64,000 nucleotides of DNA from NCBI RefSeq assembly GCF_018780565.1, contig NZ_JADMJN010000003.1, positions 62,001-126,000 of the forward strand. Direction: 5' to 3'. Positions within the stretch are counted from its first letter, which is position 1. Each line of letters opens with the position of its first letter. The notes beneath the pieces were generated by a model. The model did no database searches, was not told where the DNA came from, and worked only from the letters and a program-made list of their open reading frames with translations. Source of the stretch: Rhodoferax sp. (GTDB lineage: Bacteria > Pseudomonadota > Gammaproteobacteria > Burkholderiales > Burkholderiaceae_C). Shown in pieces: positions 35,430-44,786 of this stretch. The position numbers and the translations under genes were made by a program.

Positions 35430-36482
35430 TTACGCTTTGGCACCTGGCTTGCGAAAGAGAAAGAACGCCAAGTCACCGTCGTCCACCGCGTTGATTTCCC
35501 GCGCCCGTTGGCGGAAGAATTCCAATTCACTCTCAGGGAAAGGCTGATCAGCCGTGATCGTATCCTGTCCGTCAGGACGGACAGCCGGAATGCCGCGTTT
35601 GTAGAGTTCACTGCCCCAGAAACAGACTGACTCCGAATCGCAGATGCTGCTTTCAAGCACAAGACCACAGTGCACGCCGAGATCTGCCATGCTCTTTTTT
35701 GTTGGTATTGCCAGATGCCGGGGTGCATCAAGAGCAAACCAATATTCGCCAAACTCTCTCCAGCCGTACCCATCCGCAACAGGAATGCGAACGATCACTG
35801 CGCCGCCCGGGGCGCAAACTTCAGCGGCAGCGGCGAGGTATCGCGCGGGTTCGGCTACATGCTCCAGTGAGTGATGAAACATGATCAGGTCGTAGGTGCC
35901 TTTCAGGTCAAATATCTCACCTTTCGTGATCTTGAGGTTGGGTTCGCTAATTGATTCAGCTATGAAAGGATCAACGCCGGACAGATTGGTGAAGCCCTGG
36001 TCGCGCAAAGCGCGAAGTAGCGCACCGCCTCCACAGCCGTTGTCCAAAATCGCCGAGGTAGGCGTGACGCCAGCGACTTGAAACCAGCGCCAGGGATAGC
36101 GAAAGTAGTCCGTGCCCAAGCGCTGGACCAAGGCGCCAAGCAAGCCCGTTCCATACATGTTGAATGTCGCTCGCTGTGCGCGGAGTTTTCGCCGAATCCA
36201 CCCAATGTCCTGTGGATGCTGGCCGTCGTTACGTGCAAAAGAATAATAGTGGGATGGGTAGTATTTCGACAGCTGCGTCGGAATACTGTTGATGCAAAGG
36301 CTGCCGCAATCGCCACACTCGAAATAAGTGAACTCATCTCCCATGCCGAATTGACGCTCGCTGGCGGTGAAGAAACGACGTTTCCCGACGCTGCGACAAA
36401 ATCGGCATGGAGTATGTTCCGAGTTGCCGGCATGCACAACGTTGGCAAAATCTTTGGAATCCAGATTCATCGTTTGCGTCAT
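35430..36482 (-). CDS. SAM-dependent methyltransferase with N-terminal zinc-finger-like segment
   Basis: A 350-residue class I methyltransferase. Residues about 25-60 carry CRFC and CGDCGSLC, a paired-Cys metal-binding motif as in sugar C-methyltransferases. The SAM domain has ILDNGCGGGALLRAL, LSGVDPF, YDLIMFHHSLEHV and APGGAVIVRIPVAD. It may O- or C-methylate a sugar of the polysaccharide. Five bases after the upstream glycosyltransferase gene on the same strand; convergent with the acyltransferase. Confidence 0.85.
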   Translation of the reverse strand: MTQTMNLDSKDFANVVHAGNSEHTPCRFCRSVGKRRFFTASERQFGMGDEFTYFECGDCGSLCINSIPTQLSKYYPSHYYSFARNDGQHPQDIGWIRRKLRAQRATFNMYGTGLLGALVQRLGTDYFRYPWRWFQVAGVTPTSAILDNGCGGGALLRALRDQGFTNLSGVDPFIAESISEPNLKITKGEIFDLKGTYDLIMFHHSLEHVAEPARYLAAAAEVCAPGGAVIVRIPVADGYGWREFGEYWFALDAPRHLAIPTKKSMADLGVHCGLVLESSICDSESVCFWGSELYKRGIPAVRPDGQDTITADQPFPESELEFFRQRAREINAVDDGDLAFFLFRKPGAKA

Positions 36483-36487
36483 TTGTT

Positions 36488-37603
36488 TTATTTCTCAGTT
36501 AACTGTTCAATTGTTGCGAGCATATGTTCAATGGCGGCAGACCCATCGAACGTGGATTGACACAGTGCTCTAGCATGCTCCAGCCTTTGGTGTCGACGTG
36601 AGGGATTGGACAGTAACTCGGCAGCTACCTGAGTCCAGGCTCCACCGGTAGCCAATGCGATAGCATCATGCTCGCGTCCAATATGCGCATAGGGCTCTAC
36701 ATCTTCCGCAAGTGTTGGAATGCCGCATGCGGTGTATTCGACGAATTTGGTGGCTGTTTTCGCCCGGTTGAAATCGTCTTGAACCAAGGGTGCAAGCCCC
36801 AGATCCCAGTTCAGCTCGTAAAGCATTGTCAGGAACCCAGCGTAGTTGCGGGAGTACCCGTACTGCCGCACCCTGTCTCCGAACTCATTTTGGAGTGCAT
36901 CAGGGGCTGGTAAGCCAAGGGTCTCGAATTTCAGGTTAGGGCGTTGCCGCATGAGTTCGGCGATTTGCGGCGTAGCGGTCGCCAGGTCGCGGATGTGCGA
37001 GGACGAACCCATATAGCCAAGGGTCTGCGTACCGATTGTGGTCAGCCGCCGCTTGAGCCGGGCAAGCCGCGACCTTACTCCCGGCACGGTCCAGCTGGGG
37101 ACAGGCGCATAGCAGACCCCCAAAATGGCTTTAACGTGGTGGTGCGGATACCGTGCTTGCAGATCTGCGGCAAGGACGGGAGTTGAGGCGAGAACGCCGT
37201 CTGACACCAGAATGCATTGGTGCAACTCGGCCATATACGCTTCAGAATACGTTGCGGCATATTTTGGCCCGATGTCGGCAGGCAGTTGTTGCAGCAGATC
37301 GTCCAAATGGAAAAAGGTTGCGATGCCCAGGGATTGGCACAGTGCCATCAAGGCTTGCCCATGAGGCCGCACGAACCGGCTGAAGATGGCTGCCTCAGGC
37401 AGCGCTCCATTGGCCTTGCTGCGAAGTACAGCCGTCATTGCCTCCAAGCCAATATTACTGACCTCTTCGCTCGACCAGCTTTCGAGATGAAGGTCCAACT
37501 CCAAGGCTGCGGCCTGCTGCGGCAGCATGAAGTTGATGATGAAGGTTGCATTGCGATGTTCAGTAAACACCCACAGCTGCTTAGGTCGATGAATTTTGAG
37601 CAT
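36488..37603 (-). CDS. GT-B-like glycosyltransferase
   Basis: A 371-residue protein. I place the start at ATG 37603 (MLKIHRPKQLWVF); a frame up to TTG 37690 exists but its extra residues look unstructured. Features are ATFFHLDDLLQQLP, SDGVLASTPVLAADLQ, TLGYMGSSSHIRDL and RAKTATKFVEYTACGIPTLAEDVEPY, the last a donor-site pattern of family-4-like enzymes. Two perfect palindromes lie just upstream (37605-37616 and 37659-37671). Confidence 0.78.
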   Translation of the reverse strand: MLKIHRPKQLWVFTEHRNATFIINFMLPQQAAALELDLHLESWSSEEVSNIGLEAMTAVLRSKANGALPEAAIFSRFVRPHGQALMALCQSLGIATFFHLDDLLQQLPADIGPKYAATYSEAYMAELHQCILVSDGVLASTPVLAADLQARYPHHHVKAILGVCYAPVPSWTVPGVRSRLARLKRRLTTIGTQTLGYMGSSSHIRDLATATPQIAELMRQRPNLKFETLGLPAPDALQNEFGDRVRQYGYSRNYAGFLTMLYELNWDLGLAPLVQDDFNRAKTATKFVEYTACGIPTLAEDVEPYAHIGREHDAIALATGGAWTQVAAELLSNPSRRHQRLEHARALCQSTFDGSAAIEHMLATIEQLTEK

Positions 37604-37916
37604 GGTCAACGTTGACTTTAACCGGTTTGGACAAGGTTCCGTGATGGGGAGATGGCAGTCGATTGAATCGATTCCCTTGCGTTTTATCAACGCTAGTCAC
37701 TGCCCTATCCAGATACTGGCGTACTTTCCTGGCTAATCTACGCTTGGTAAAACTGCACAACAATCCATGCCGGAATGCTCAACGGAAGAGGCATCTATGA
37801 ATGCGACACTTCAAGCCCTTTCTCGAAAATTCCTGCGTGTGCAGCACGGTAGTGGCACGTCAAATGCCTTGCTGCGTAAAGCGATGCCACAAATTTGTTG
37901 TGGAAAGGGCTGCTGA
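37604..37916. other. Divergent intergenic region with palindromes and promoter
   Basis: A 313-base stretch without a convincing gene. It contains GTCAACGTTGAC at 37605-37616, a perfect 12-base palindrome abutting the start of the minus-strand glycosyltransferase, and TCGATTGAATCGA at 37659-37671, a perfect 6+1+6 inverted repeat. A -24/-12 promoter for the + strand operon is at 37853. A short open frame from 37801 overlaps the next gene in another frame and looks like chance. Confidence 0.6.
37853..37868 (+). promoter_or_regulatory. Sigma-54 (-24/-12) promoter of the HAD-UbiA operon
   Basis: TGGCACGTCAAATGCC matches TGGCACG-N4-(T)TGC with exact GG/GC spacing, including the full TGGCACG box, the best -24 element in the window. 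The predicted start is near 37879, about 38 bases before the GTG start at 37917. Confidence 0.78.
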
Positions 37917-39383
37917 GTGGCTGGCGCACACCAGCCTCAGGCGGACTTGCTCGATGGTTCGCACGCCATTCTGGTGGTTGATCTCGATGGCACCCTCACG
38001 CCCACGGACACGCTAATTGAGTCCTTGTTGCAAATGGCCAAGCAGCACCCTGGTGAGCTCTGGCGTTTGCCCATATCGCTGCTGGCGGGGCGGGCGGCTT
38101 TCAAGCACCGTGTGTCGCAGTCAGGGGTGCTTGACGTCAGCCTTTTGCCATGGAACGTTGAGTTGCTTGACTACCTTCGCCTTGAGCATGCGCGTGGCCG
38201 TCGCATCGTGCTGGCGACTGCCGCGCATCAGCGCATCGCCGAAGCTGTTTTTCGGCATTTGGGATTTTTTGATGAGTTGCTGTGTACCGACGCCATAGTC
38301 AATTTGAAGGGGCGTAACAAGCTGCAGGCAATTCGCGAGCGTGTGGGGAGCAACTTCATTTATGTCGGCGACAGTGCTGCTGACCTGGAGGTTTGGCGTG
38401 GCGCAGTTGGGGCCGTCATCGTAGGCGCTTCAGCGGCAACGACCGCAGCGGCAAGAACGTTAACCACGATTGAGCGTGAATTTTTCAGGCCCATGATCGG
38501 GGCGCTGGATTGGTTGCGCCTGCTGCGCTTGCATCAGTGGCTGAAAAACATATTGATCTTCATACCTCTACTCACTGCGTTTTCATTCCTTGATCCTGGC
38601 AAGTGGCTTGCGGCAATTTTGGCTTTCCTGGCGTTTTCGATAGCCGCTTCGGCGAGCTACATTCTGAATGACCTTTGGGATTTGCAAAGTGACCGGGCAC
38701 ATCCTCGGAAAAAGCTGCGCCCGCTGGCAAGCGCCCGTATAGCGATACCACAGGCAGTGGCGCTGTCGGTGGCGCTCTTGGGCCTTGCTGTCTGGTTGGC
38801 ATCCTTGGTTTCCATGGGGTTTCTCGGGGTATTGTTGGTTTATCTGGCTCTGACGACGTCGTACAGCTGGGTGCTCAAGAACTATGTGCTGCTGGATGTG
38901 CTGATGCTTGCAACGCTTTACACCCTGCGAATCATCGCGGGCTCCTGGGCTATCCATGTCGAAACGAGTTCGTGGTTGCTGGCGTTTTCGATGTTCATTT
39001 TTTTGAGCCTGGCACTGGTCAAACGGTGTGCCGAACTGGTGGTGCACGAAAACATGGGACAAGGTGCAACAAACGGTAGGGATTACCGTGTCGGTGATCT
39101 GGTCGTGCTTTGGCCACTTGGCATTGGGGCATTCCTGGCCTCGGTGGTTGTGTTTGGTCTTTTCATCAGTGCGCCGGATACGACGCAGCGGTACGCTGCC
39201 CCGCAGTTGCTGTGGCTGGTCGCCGTTGCGCTGATTTACTGGCTGGCACGCCTGTGGATCAAGACCGCCCGTGGAGAAATGCACGATGATCCTTTGGTGT
39301 ATGCCATCAAGGACTTTGGCAGCCGCGCGACGATCACGGTGATGCTGTCAACCGTATTGCTTGCTCGATTCCTGCCATTGTGA
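37917..39383 (+). CDS. HAD phosphatase-UbiA prenyltransferase fusion (DPPR synthase-like)
   Basis: A 488-residue fusion. Residues about 15-190 form a HAD phosphatase (VVDLDGTLTPTD with Asp22/Asp24, FIYVGDSAADLEVW). Residues about 195-488 form a UbiA-type membrane domain with eight or nine helices and the motif NDLWDLQSDRAHPRKKLRP at 251-269, typical of polyprenyl-phosphate phosphoribosyltransferases (Rv3806c-like). In mycobacteria this step plus a phosphatase gives polyprenyl-phospho-ribose, then epimerised by DprE1/DprE2 to the arabinofuranose donor. No DprE1/E2 pair is adjacent here. GTG start with GGAAAGG upstream. Confidence 0.88.
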   Translation: MAGAHQPQADLLDGSHAILVVDLDGTLTPTDTLIESLLQMAKQHPGELWRLPISLLAGRAAFKHRVSQSGVLDVSLLPWNVELLDYLRLEHARGRRIVLATAAHQRIAEAVFRHLGFFDELLCTDAIVNLKGRNKLQAIRERVGSNFIYVGDSAADLEVWRGAVGAVIVGASAATTAAARTLTTIEREFFRPMIGALDWLRLLRLHQWLKNILIFIPLLTAFSFLDPGKWLAAILAFLAFSIAASASYILNDLWDLQSDRAHPRKKLRPLASARIAIPQAVALSVALLGLAVWLASLVSMGFLGVLLVYLALTTSYSWVLKNYVLLDVLMLATLYTLRIIAGSWAIHVETSSWLLAFSMFIFLSLALVKRCAELVVHENMGQGATNGRDYRVGDLVVLWPLGIGAFLASVVVFGLFISAPDTTQRYAAPQLLWLVAVALIYWLARLWIKTARGEMHDDPLVYAIKDFGSRATITVMLSTVLLARFLPL

Positions 39384-39391
39384 GGTGATCA

Positions 39392-39757
39392 ATGAAAACA
39401 CTTTTGATTGCGCTGATCAGCATCCTTCTGTCGGTCGGCGCGCAGTTCATGTTAAAGGAGGGCATGTCTGGCGAAGGCAGCCGGCTGGCGATGGCGCAAG
39501 CCCCGCGCGCCTATGGTTTGATGGCTCTATTGGGAAATAAATATGTATTGGGCGGGTTTTTTCTTTATGGCTTGGGTGCGTTGGTCTGGCTCAAAGTGCT
39601 GACAGAGTGGGATGTCAGCAAGGCCTACCCCCTGGTCGGTGCGGGCTTTATCATGGCCGTTGCCGTTGGACAGATGCGCGGTGAAATCGTGTCGCCCATG
39701 CGTTTCGCCGGTGTGCTGTTGATATGCGCTGGCGTGGCAATCGTTAGCCGGACCTAG
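39392..39757 (+). CDS. Small four-helix EamA/SMR-type transporter
   Basis: A 121-residue protein with four hydrophobic helices (starting MKTLLIALISILLSVGAQF; VLGGFFLYGLGALVWLKVL; AYPLVGAGFIMAVAVGQM; FAGVLLICAGVAIVS). It resembles ArnE/ArnF flippase subunits of undecaprenyl-phospho-aminoarabinose. Between the polyprenyl-phosphoribose synthase and a membrane glycosyltransferase-like protein, a role in flipping a polyprenyl-phospho-pentose is plausible. Eight bases after the fusion gene; the stop overlaps the next GTG start. Confidence 0.85.
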   Translation: MKTLLIALISILLSVGAQFMLKEGMSGEGSRLAMAQAPRAYGLMALLGNKYVLGGFFLYGLGALVWLKVLTEWDVSKAYPLVGAGFIMAVAVGQMRGEIVSPMRFAGVLLICAGVAIVSRT

Positions 39758-41097
39758 TGAAGAGAACCATATCTATGAGCCGTCGTGACGGGCAGACGCA
39801 TTCTGCACGACCGGTCAGGGCCATCGGCGCAGCGGCTCTGCTGGCGTTGATCGTGTTTTTTCTGTATGTTGGGCTGGCGCACATCTGGGACAGTCGCGGC
39901 GCGTTCGGACAACACGATGTGTTGTTTGATGCGGACGTCAAGACTCGGCTGGCTTGCTTTGCCGATGGCTGGGACCGGGACGGCCGCAACACCAAGCATC
40001 CCAATTTATGCAACCTGGTCAATCCACCCATCCGGGTTTTTGCAGCGCTTTTTTCTGGTGCAGAAGATCAGGCTCAGTTTCGTCGATCACTCGCATTGTG
40101 GGTCGCACCTCTGGCGGCTGCGCTGAATGTTGCATTGTGTTTTTTGGCTGCACTGAGAATGGGAACGTCGACAGTCCGGGCCATGGCCCTTGCGCTGATT
40201 CTTGCTGGCAGCTTCAGTCTGGTTCTATTTGGCAGTGTGCCGGATCATCTGGCTTTGGGTGGCGTGACGATAGCGCTGGCCGCTGCCGCCTATGTCAATG
40301 CCTTGGCCGGCAGGCCGTGCGCTGCGTGGCTTTGGCATCTGTTGGGCTGGTTGGCGGCCAGCATCACCGTAACCAATGCGATGCCAGTTGCGATGTTCTA
40401 TGGGGCGTCGCTGATTGCTGTGCGCGAGCCATGGTCACGAGCCGTGGGCAAAGCCAGCCTGCTTTTGTTGCTGGCCTTGGCGACCGCTTTCGGTAGTGCG
40501 TTGTTGCTCAATGCAGGTTATGGCATTCATGGCATGGATGTGTTCATGCCACGAGCTGGCGTTGGCCCGCTCAAGGAATTTCCCCTCCAGAATTTGATGG
40601 ATTTTCCGTGGCGTGTCCTGCAATCGTTTGCGCCATCGGAGTACCGCATCATCCCTAATGGAATGTCGTCGAATGAGCCTCACCAGTACATCATTCAATT
40701 CTCGATGGAAAACTTCTCCATAGGTCAGGGCGGACAAGCGCTTGCTTGGGTACTACTGTTGCTAATTGCGATGGCAATTTTCCAGACTTGGAGAAATGGG
40801 TCTAAGCCTCGGCAATTCATGGTGACGATGTGTCTGGCGGTTGCGTTCCATGGTGTATTGCATGCGCGTTTTGGTTCGGACATTTTTTTGTATTCCGCCC
40901 ATTGGCTTTTCCCCACGGTGCTGTTGTTGGCGGATGGTTGGGGCGGCGAAGATGTCGAGGCTGATAAACGCTGGCAGCGGCTCTATACCGTGGTGCTGTG
41001 GATTTTTGCGCTGTTGCTTGCAATCAACTCTGCACACCTGGTGCGAAGTATGGTGTCGGATCTCGACATCAATCGCCTCATGCTTGCCCCGGCTTGA
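39757..41097 (+). CDS. Polytopic membrane protein, probable GT-C-type glycosyltransferase
   Basis: A 446-residue protein with about ten hydrophobic helices. It has an acidic first periplasmic loop (QHDVLFDADVKTRLACFADGWDRD), where GT-C enzymes carry catalytic acidic residues, and a Pro/Asn-rich segment NTKHPNLCNLVNPP. I cannot name the family. Context (after a polyprenyl-phosphoribose synthase and an EamA-like protein) suggests it uses a polyprenyl-phosphate sugar on the periplasmic side. GTG 39757 overlaps the preceding stop; ATG 39775 is an alternative start. Confidence 0.7.
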   Translation: MKRTISMSRRDGQTHSARPVRAIGAAALLALIVFFLYVGLAHIWDSRGAFGQHDVLFDADVKTRLACFADGWDRDGRNTKHPNLCNLVNPPIRVFAALFSGAEDQAQFRRSLALWVAPLAAALNVALCFLAALRMGTSTVRAMALALILAGSFSLVLFGSVPDHLALGGVTIALAAAAYVNALAGRPCAAWLWHLLGWLAASITVTNAMPVAMFYGASLIAVREPWSRAVGKASLLLLLALATAFGSALLLNAGYGIHGMDVFMPRAGVGPLKEFPLQNLMDFPWRVLQSFAPSEYRIIPNGMSSNEPHQYIIQFSMENFSIGQGGQALAWVLLLLIAMAIFQTWRNGSKPRQFMVTMCLAVAFHGVLHARFGSDIFLYSAHWLFPTVLLLADGWGGEDVEADKRWQRLYTVVLWIFALLLAINSAHLVRSMVSDLDINRLMLAPA

Positions 41098-41107
41098 AAA
41101 TGCGGGG

Positions 41108-41992
41108 TTACAGGAATTGCGCCAGTCGCCAGCCCAATGGCATAGTTTCCAGCGCCTTCTTGGCTGCCAGTCGTGCTGGGAGCTTCATGTCAAAAAGATC
41201 AAAACGGACATCGCAGCAAAAATTGATGTGCCGCCGTGGCACGTCAGTGGGTGTACGGGGACTCACTGCATGGATTGAATGGGCCGAGTTCAGGAACATG
41301 ACCAGAGTGTTGGCCGCATAGGTCGCGGTCTTGACCGTTCGCACCTTGGAGTCGTCGATTTCGGCTGGCAGCGTTGATATCTTGACTGCATGTGGGTTGG
41401 GATACAGGTCGGTGGCTGCTTCGCATATTTCCAGATCTGCACCGGATGACTCGTCATCTGCACGCCTGAAGTACAGCAGCATGGCAAACAACTCAGAAGG
41501 CCGGTCAACATGTGGGCCACGCACGACGCGCGGCTTGCGTGTGTAGTTCAGGTAGAACTGACATTCCATTGAGGCATCGGCACCATCGGCCAGTGGGTCG
41601 CCCCGGCCTCCCGGACGCATGCCGACGACGAAGTCCTCCAGGCGGCGACCTGTTCGTTGTTCCAGGTCAGGTCGCAGCTGACGCATTTGCGGGCCCGCCA
41701 AGGCAACCAGTTCGTCAAAAAATGCTTTCGACGTGTGGTACTTGAAAAAATCACGCCATAAGGGTGAAACACGCTCGTCCTCCACCACCTTGCACGCCGG
41801 ATAGTCGAACCAGGTGTCTTTTGCTGTCCTTCCATTGAGGATGATGTCGTCCTTAGGGAACTGACTCGAGAGTTGTTCAAATATCCATGGGTCCAGGGCT
41901 TCGGTGATTACCAGGTGTGGATAGGGGTAGGTCACCAGATCCGCTTTGGCGGTCCTGGATAGAACGCTGAGTGGGTTTTTTAGGGTTTGCAT
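41108..41992 (-). CDS. 2-oxoglutarate/Fe(II)-dependent dioxygenase-like protein
   Basis: A 294-residue protein starting at ATG 41992, preceded by GGAG; the frame reaches 42103 but the extra part overlaps the upstream gene. The iron-binding set is visible: HVD in VVRGPHVDRPSELFAM, a distal His in NSAHSIHAVSPR with the co-substrate Arg close by. YFRRADDESSGADLEI is typical of the fold. It may hydroxylate a sugar or lipid of the polymer; substrate unknown. Ten bases separate it from the convergent membrane protein gene. Confidence 0.83.
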   Translation of the reverse strand: MQTLKNPLSVLSRTAKADLVTYPYPHLVITEALDPWIFEQLSSQFPKDDIILNGRTAKDTWFDYPACKVVEDERVSPLWRDFFKYHTSKAFFDELVALAGPQMRQLRPDLEQRTGRRLEDFVVGMRPGGRGDPLADGADASMECQFYLNYTRKPRVVRGPHVDRPSELFAMLLYFRRADDESSGADLEICEAATDLYPNPHAVKISTLPAEIDDSKVRTVKTATYAANTLVMFLNSAHSIHAVSPRTPTDVPRRHINFCCDVRFDLFDMKLPARLAAKKALETMPLGWRLAQFL

Positions 41993-42039
41993 ATTGATTC
42001 TCCGGTTTGATAGTGAGGTGTTGGCGATATCGCAGAGCG

Positions 42040-43734
42040 TTAAAAACGCAAGATGTGAAACACTTCCACTTGCCCCATGTTGATGGTCCACGGCAATTTC
42101 CAATAGGTGGAGGAGTAGAGGCCGGCCCCTGGCGTAGCCAAGCGTGAGATAAAACTTTCTGGACGGATCACGACATCGCGCAGGTGTGTAGGTGACAGGT
42201 CAGCGGTTAGCTTTTGCTTGGCCACGGAATCCGGATAGACCAGGTAGTCCCCCGGCTTGACCTGCCGCGACGTTGGGTCGAAGGGCAACATTCCCACTTG
42301 CGTGGCGTACCACTGCCACCCCCAATGTCCGGCGAACCAAATGGTTGCATTTGACGGAAGTGATTTCCGAATTTCAGTGGCTTGGGTTCGATAGAGATTG
42401 GCGTACCAGCGATCAGCCGCCGCGACTCCGGTCGCGACCAGGCTCGACACGGCGATAACGCCTGCTAACCATGTTTTGGATGCATCCGCTGGCAGCCATC
42501 TGGATGTCAAGAGCAATATTGGCGGCAGTGCTAACAAAACGTGGCGTGTTGCCATGAACGGCGCCAGGCCGACAATGAAGCTGAACGCGCCAATTGCCCA
42601 AAGAGCCAGGAGTGCAAGGCCAGGATCCATCTTCAAGGTATGGGCCTGCGCGGACAGACGTTCCCGTACAAGCCTGCCTGCCGCCGACACCAGCAGGACC
42701 GCGCCGCTGACAATGAAGAACAGCTTTAGCATGCGGTAGATGCTTTCTTCGCTGTCTGCCGTTCCCGACATGGCCGTCGCTGCGTTGACCGTGATCATTG
42801 CGCCCACAGCGAGTAAGCCAACGCTAAATCGCCAGAACGTGTTGCTGCGCGAAACATACGGCGCAACGACCAGACCGATTGCACCTGGCACGATGGCGCC
42901 CAAGGCCAACAGCCATGCCAACGCCTGATTGAGAAACCACTCCATTTGCCCCGATGCAGTCATGCCGCCTGGTTTGCGTTGCGCGATATGAATGCCCCCA
43001 TAATCCCAATAGTTAAACGCAGACCAGGCGAGCAATGCGAGCAGCGGCGTCAACAGTACGCTGGCAAAGCGCCATTGCTGCCTGCGCAATACCTCGTAGA
43101 ACAGCATGAGGTAGAGCACCAAACTGGTGTACTTTGTCAGGATCGCAGCGGAACACCACGCAGCAGCCCTATGCAGACGTCGTGTTGATTGAACGCGACC
43201 ACAGAGGGCGACGAAGAAACCTAGCCAGAGAGCCAGCAACGGAATATCGACCATCGAGTTCTGATTGGCGGCGAAGGCCGGACTGAAAGCAAGCAATGTC
43301 GTCGGGACAAGTGGCCAATGCGGGGTGAATCGCACTGCCAGTTTGTGCATGCCGATCAGTGCGAGCAAACAAAAAATCGACTGCAGTGCATGCATGGATA
43401 TCTCGGACCAGCCAAAAACCGAACCCCATACCGCCATTGCATAGAAAAACAGGTGGGGCTGGTTGGTGATGTGGATCGACTCCGGTGTGTCGCCCCAAAA
43501 CAATAGCCCGCTCATGGGTCGGAGTGGGTTTTGGGCGATCCACTGCGCAATCACCATGTGGCCGGCGTCATCGATATGGAAAGCCTTATCGAAATTCCAG
43601 AGTGTGCAAAACACCCATAGAGCCGCCAGAACGCAGCGGTCTCGCCGGACCATTTGCCAATTTGCTGCCACGATTTCGCGGCGTACCGTCGTGCTACATG
43701 TCAGCTGTGTATCAAGGGGCGGTGCAAATGGCAT
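42040..43734 (-). CDS. GT39-like membrane glycosyltransferase (ArnT/PMT superfamily)
   Basis: A 564-residue protein with about ten to twelve helices. The first loop carries AFHIDDAGHMVIAQWIAQNP, with the acidic pair typical of ArnT/PMT GT-C enzymes, followed by ITNQPHLFFYAMAVW and a C-terminal periplasmic domain of about 120 residues. Such enzymes transfer a sugar from a polyprenyl-phosphate donor to lipid, glycan or protein. It is a candidate user of the donor made by the HAD-UbiA fusion at 37917. The start lacks a good ribosome site, so the N-terminus is uncertain. Confidence 0.85.
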   Translation of the reverse strand: MPFAPPLDTQLTCSTTVRREIVAANWQMVRRDRCVLAALWVFCTLWNFDKAFHIDDAGHMVIAQWIAQNPLRPMSGLLFWGDTPESIHITNQPHLFFYAMAVWGSVFGWSEISMHALQSIFCLLALIGMHKLAVRFTPHWPLVPTTLLAFSPAFAANQNSMVDIPLLALWLGFFVALCGRVQSTRRLHRAAAWCSAAILTKYTSLVLYLMLFYEVLRRQQWRFASVLLTPLLALLAWSAFNYWDYGGIHIAQRKPGGMTASGQMEWFLNQALAWLLALGAIVPGAIGLVVAPYVSRSNTFWRFSVGLLAVGAMITVNAATAMSGTADSEESIYRMLKLFFIVSGAVLLVSAAGRLVRERLSAQAHTLKMDPGLALLALWAIGAFSFIVGLAPFMATRHVLLALPPILLLTSRWLPADASKTWLAGVIAVSSLVATGVAAADRWYANLYRTQATEIRKSLPSNATIWFAGHWGWQWYATQVGMLPFDPTSRQVKPGDYLVYPDSVAKQKLTADLSPTHLRDVVIRPESFISRLATPGAGLYSSTYWKLPWTINMGQVEVFHILRF

Positions 43735-43829
43735 GCCCTATTCGACAGCAGGGACTTTAAATTTACTTGAGAAAACGCAAGATACGGATAACTGAGGATC
43801 TCCTGTGCACCGCGACCGGCGTCAAGTGA

Positions 43830-44672
<843 letters not shown>

Positions 44673-44786
44673 TCAGTCCTCCGGAATTTTAAAAATATTG
44701 GCGCCTCCTCTAAGTTGAGGGCGTATGGCAAACGTTGCTGATCGGCTGGTTTAATTGGAACCGTCACAGGCGCAGTATCTGCATAT

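Noticed and set aside
41087..41107. CCCCG...CGGGG inverted repeat between convergent genes
   Set aside because: Only five base pairs, overlaps the stop of the + strand gene and lacks a T-run; not a credible terminator.
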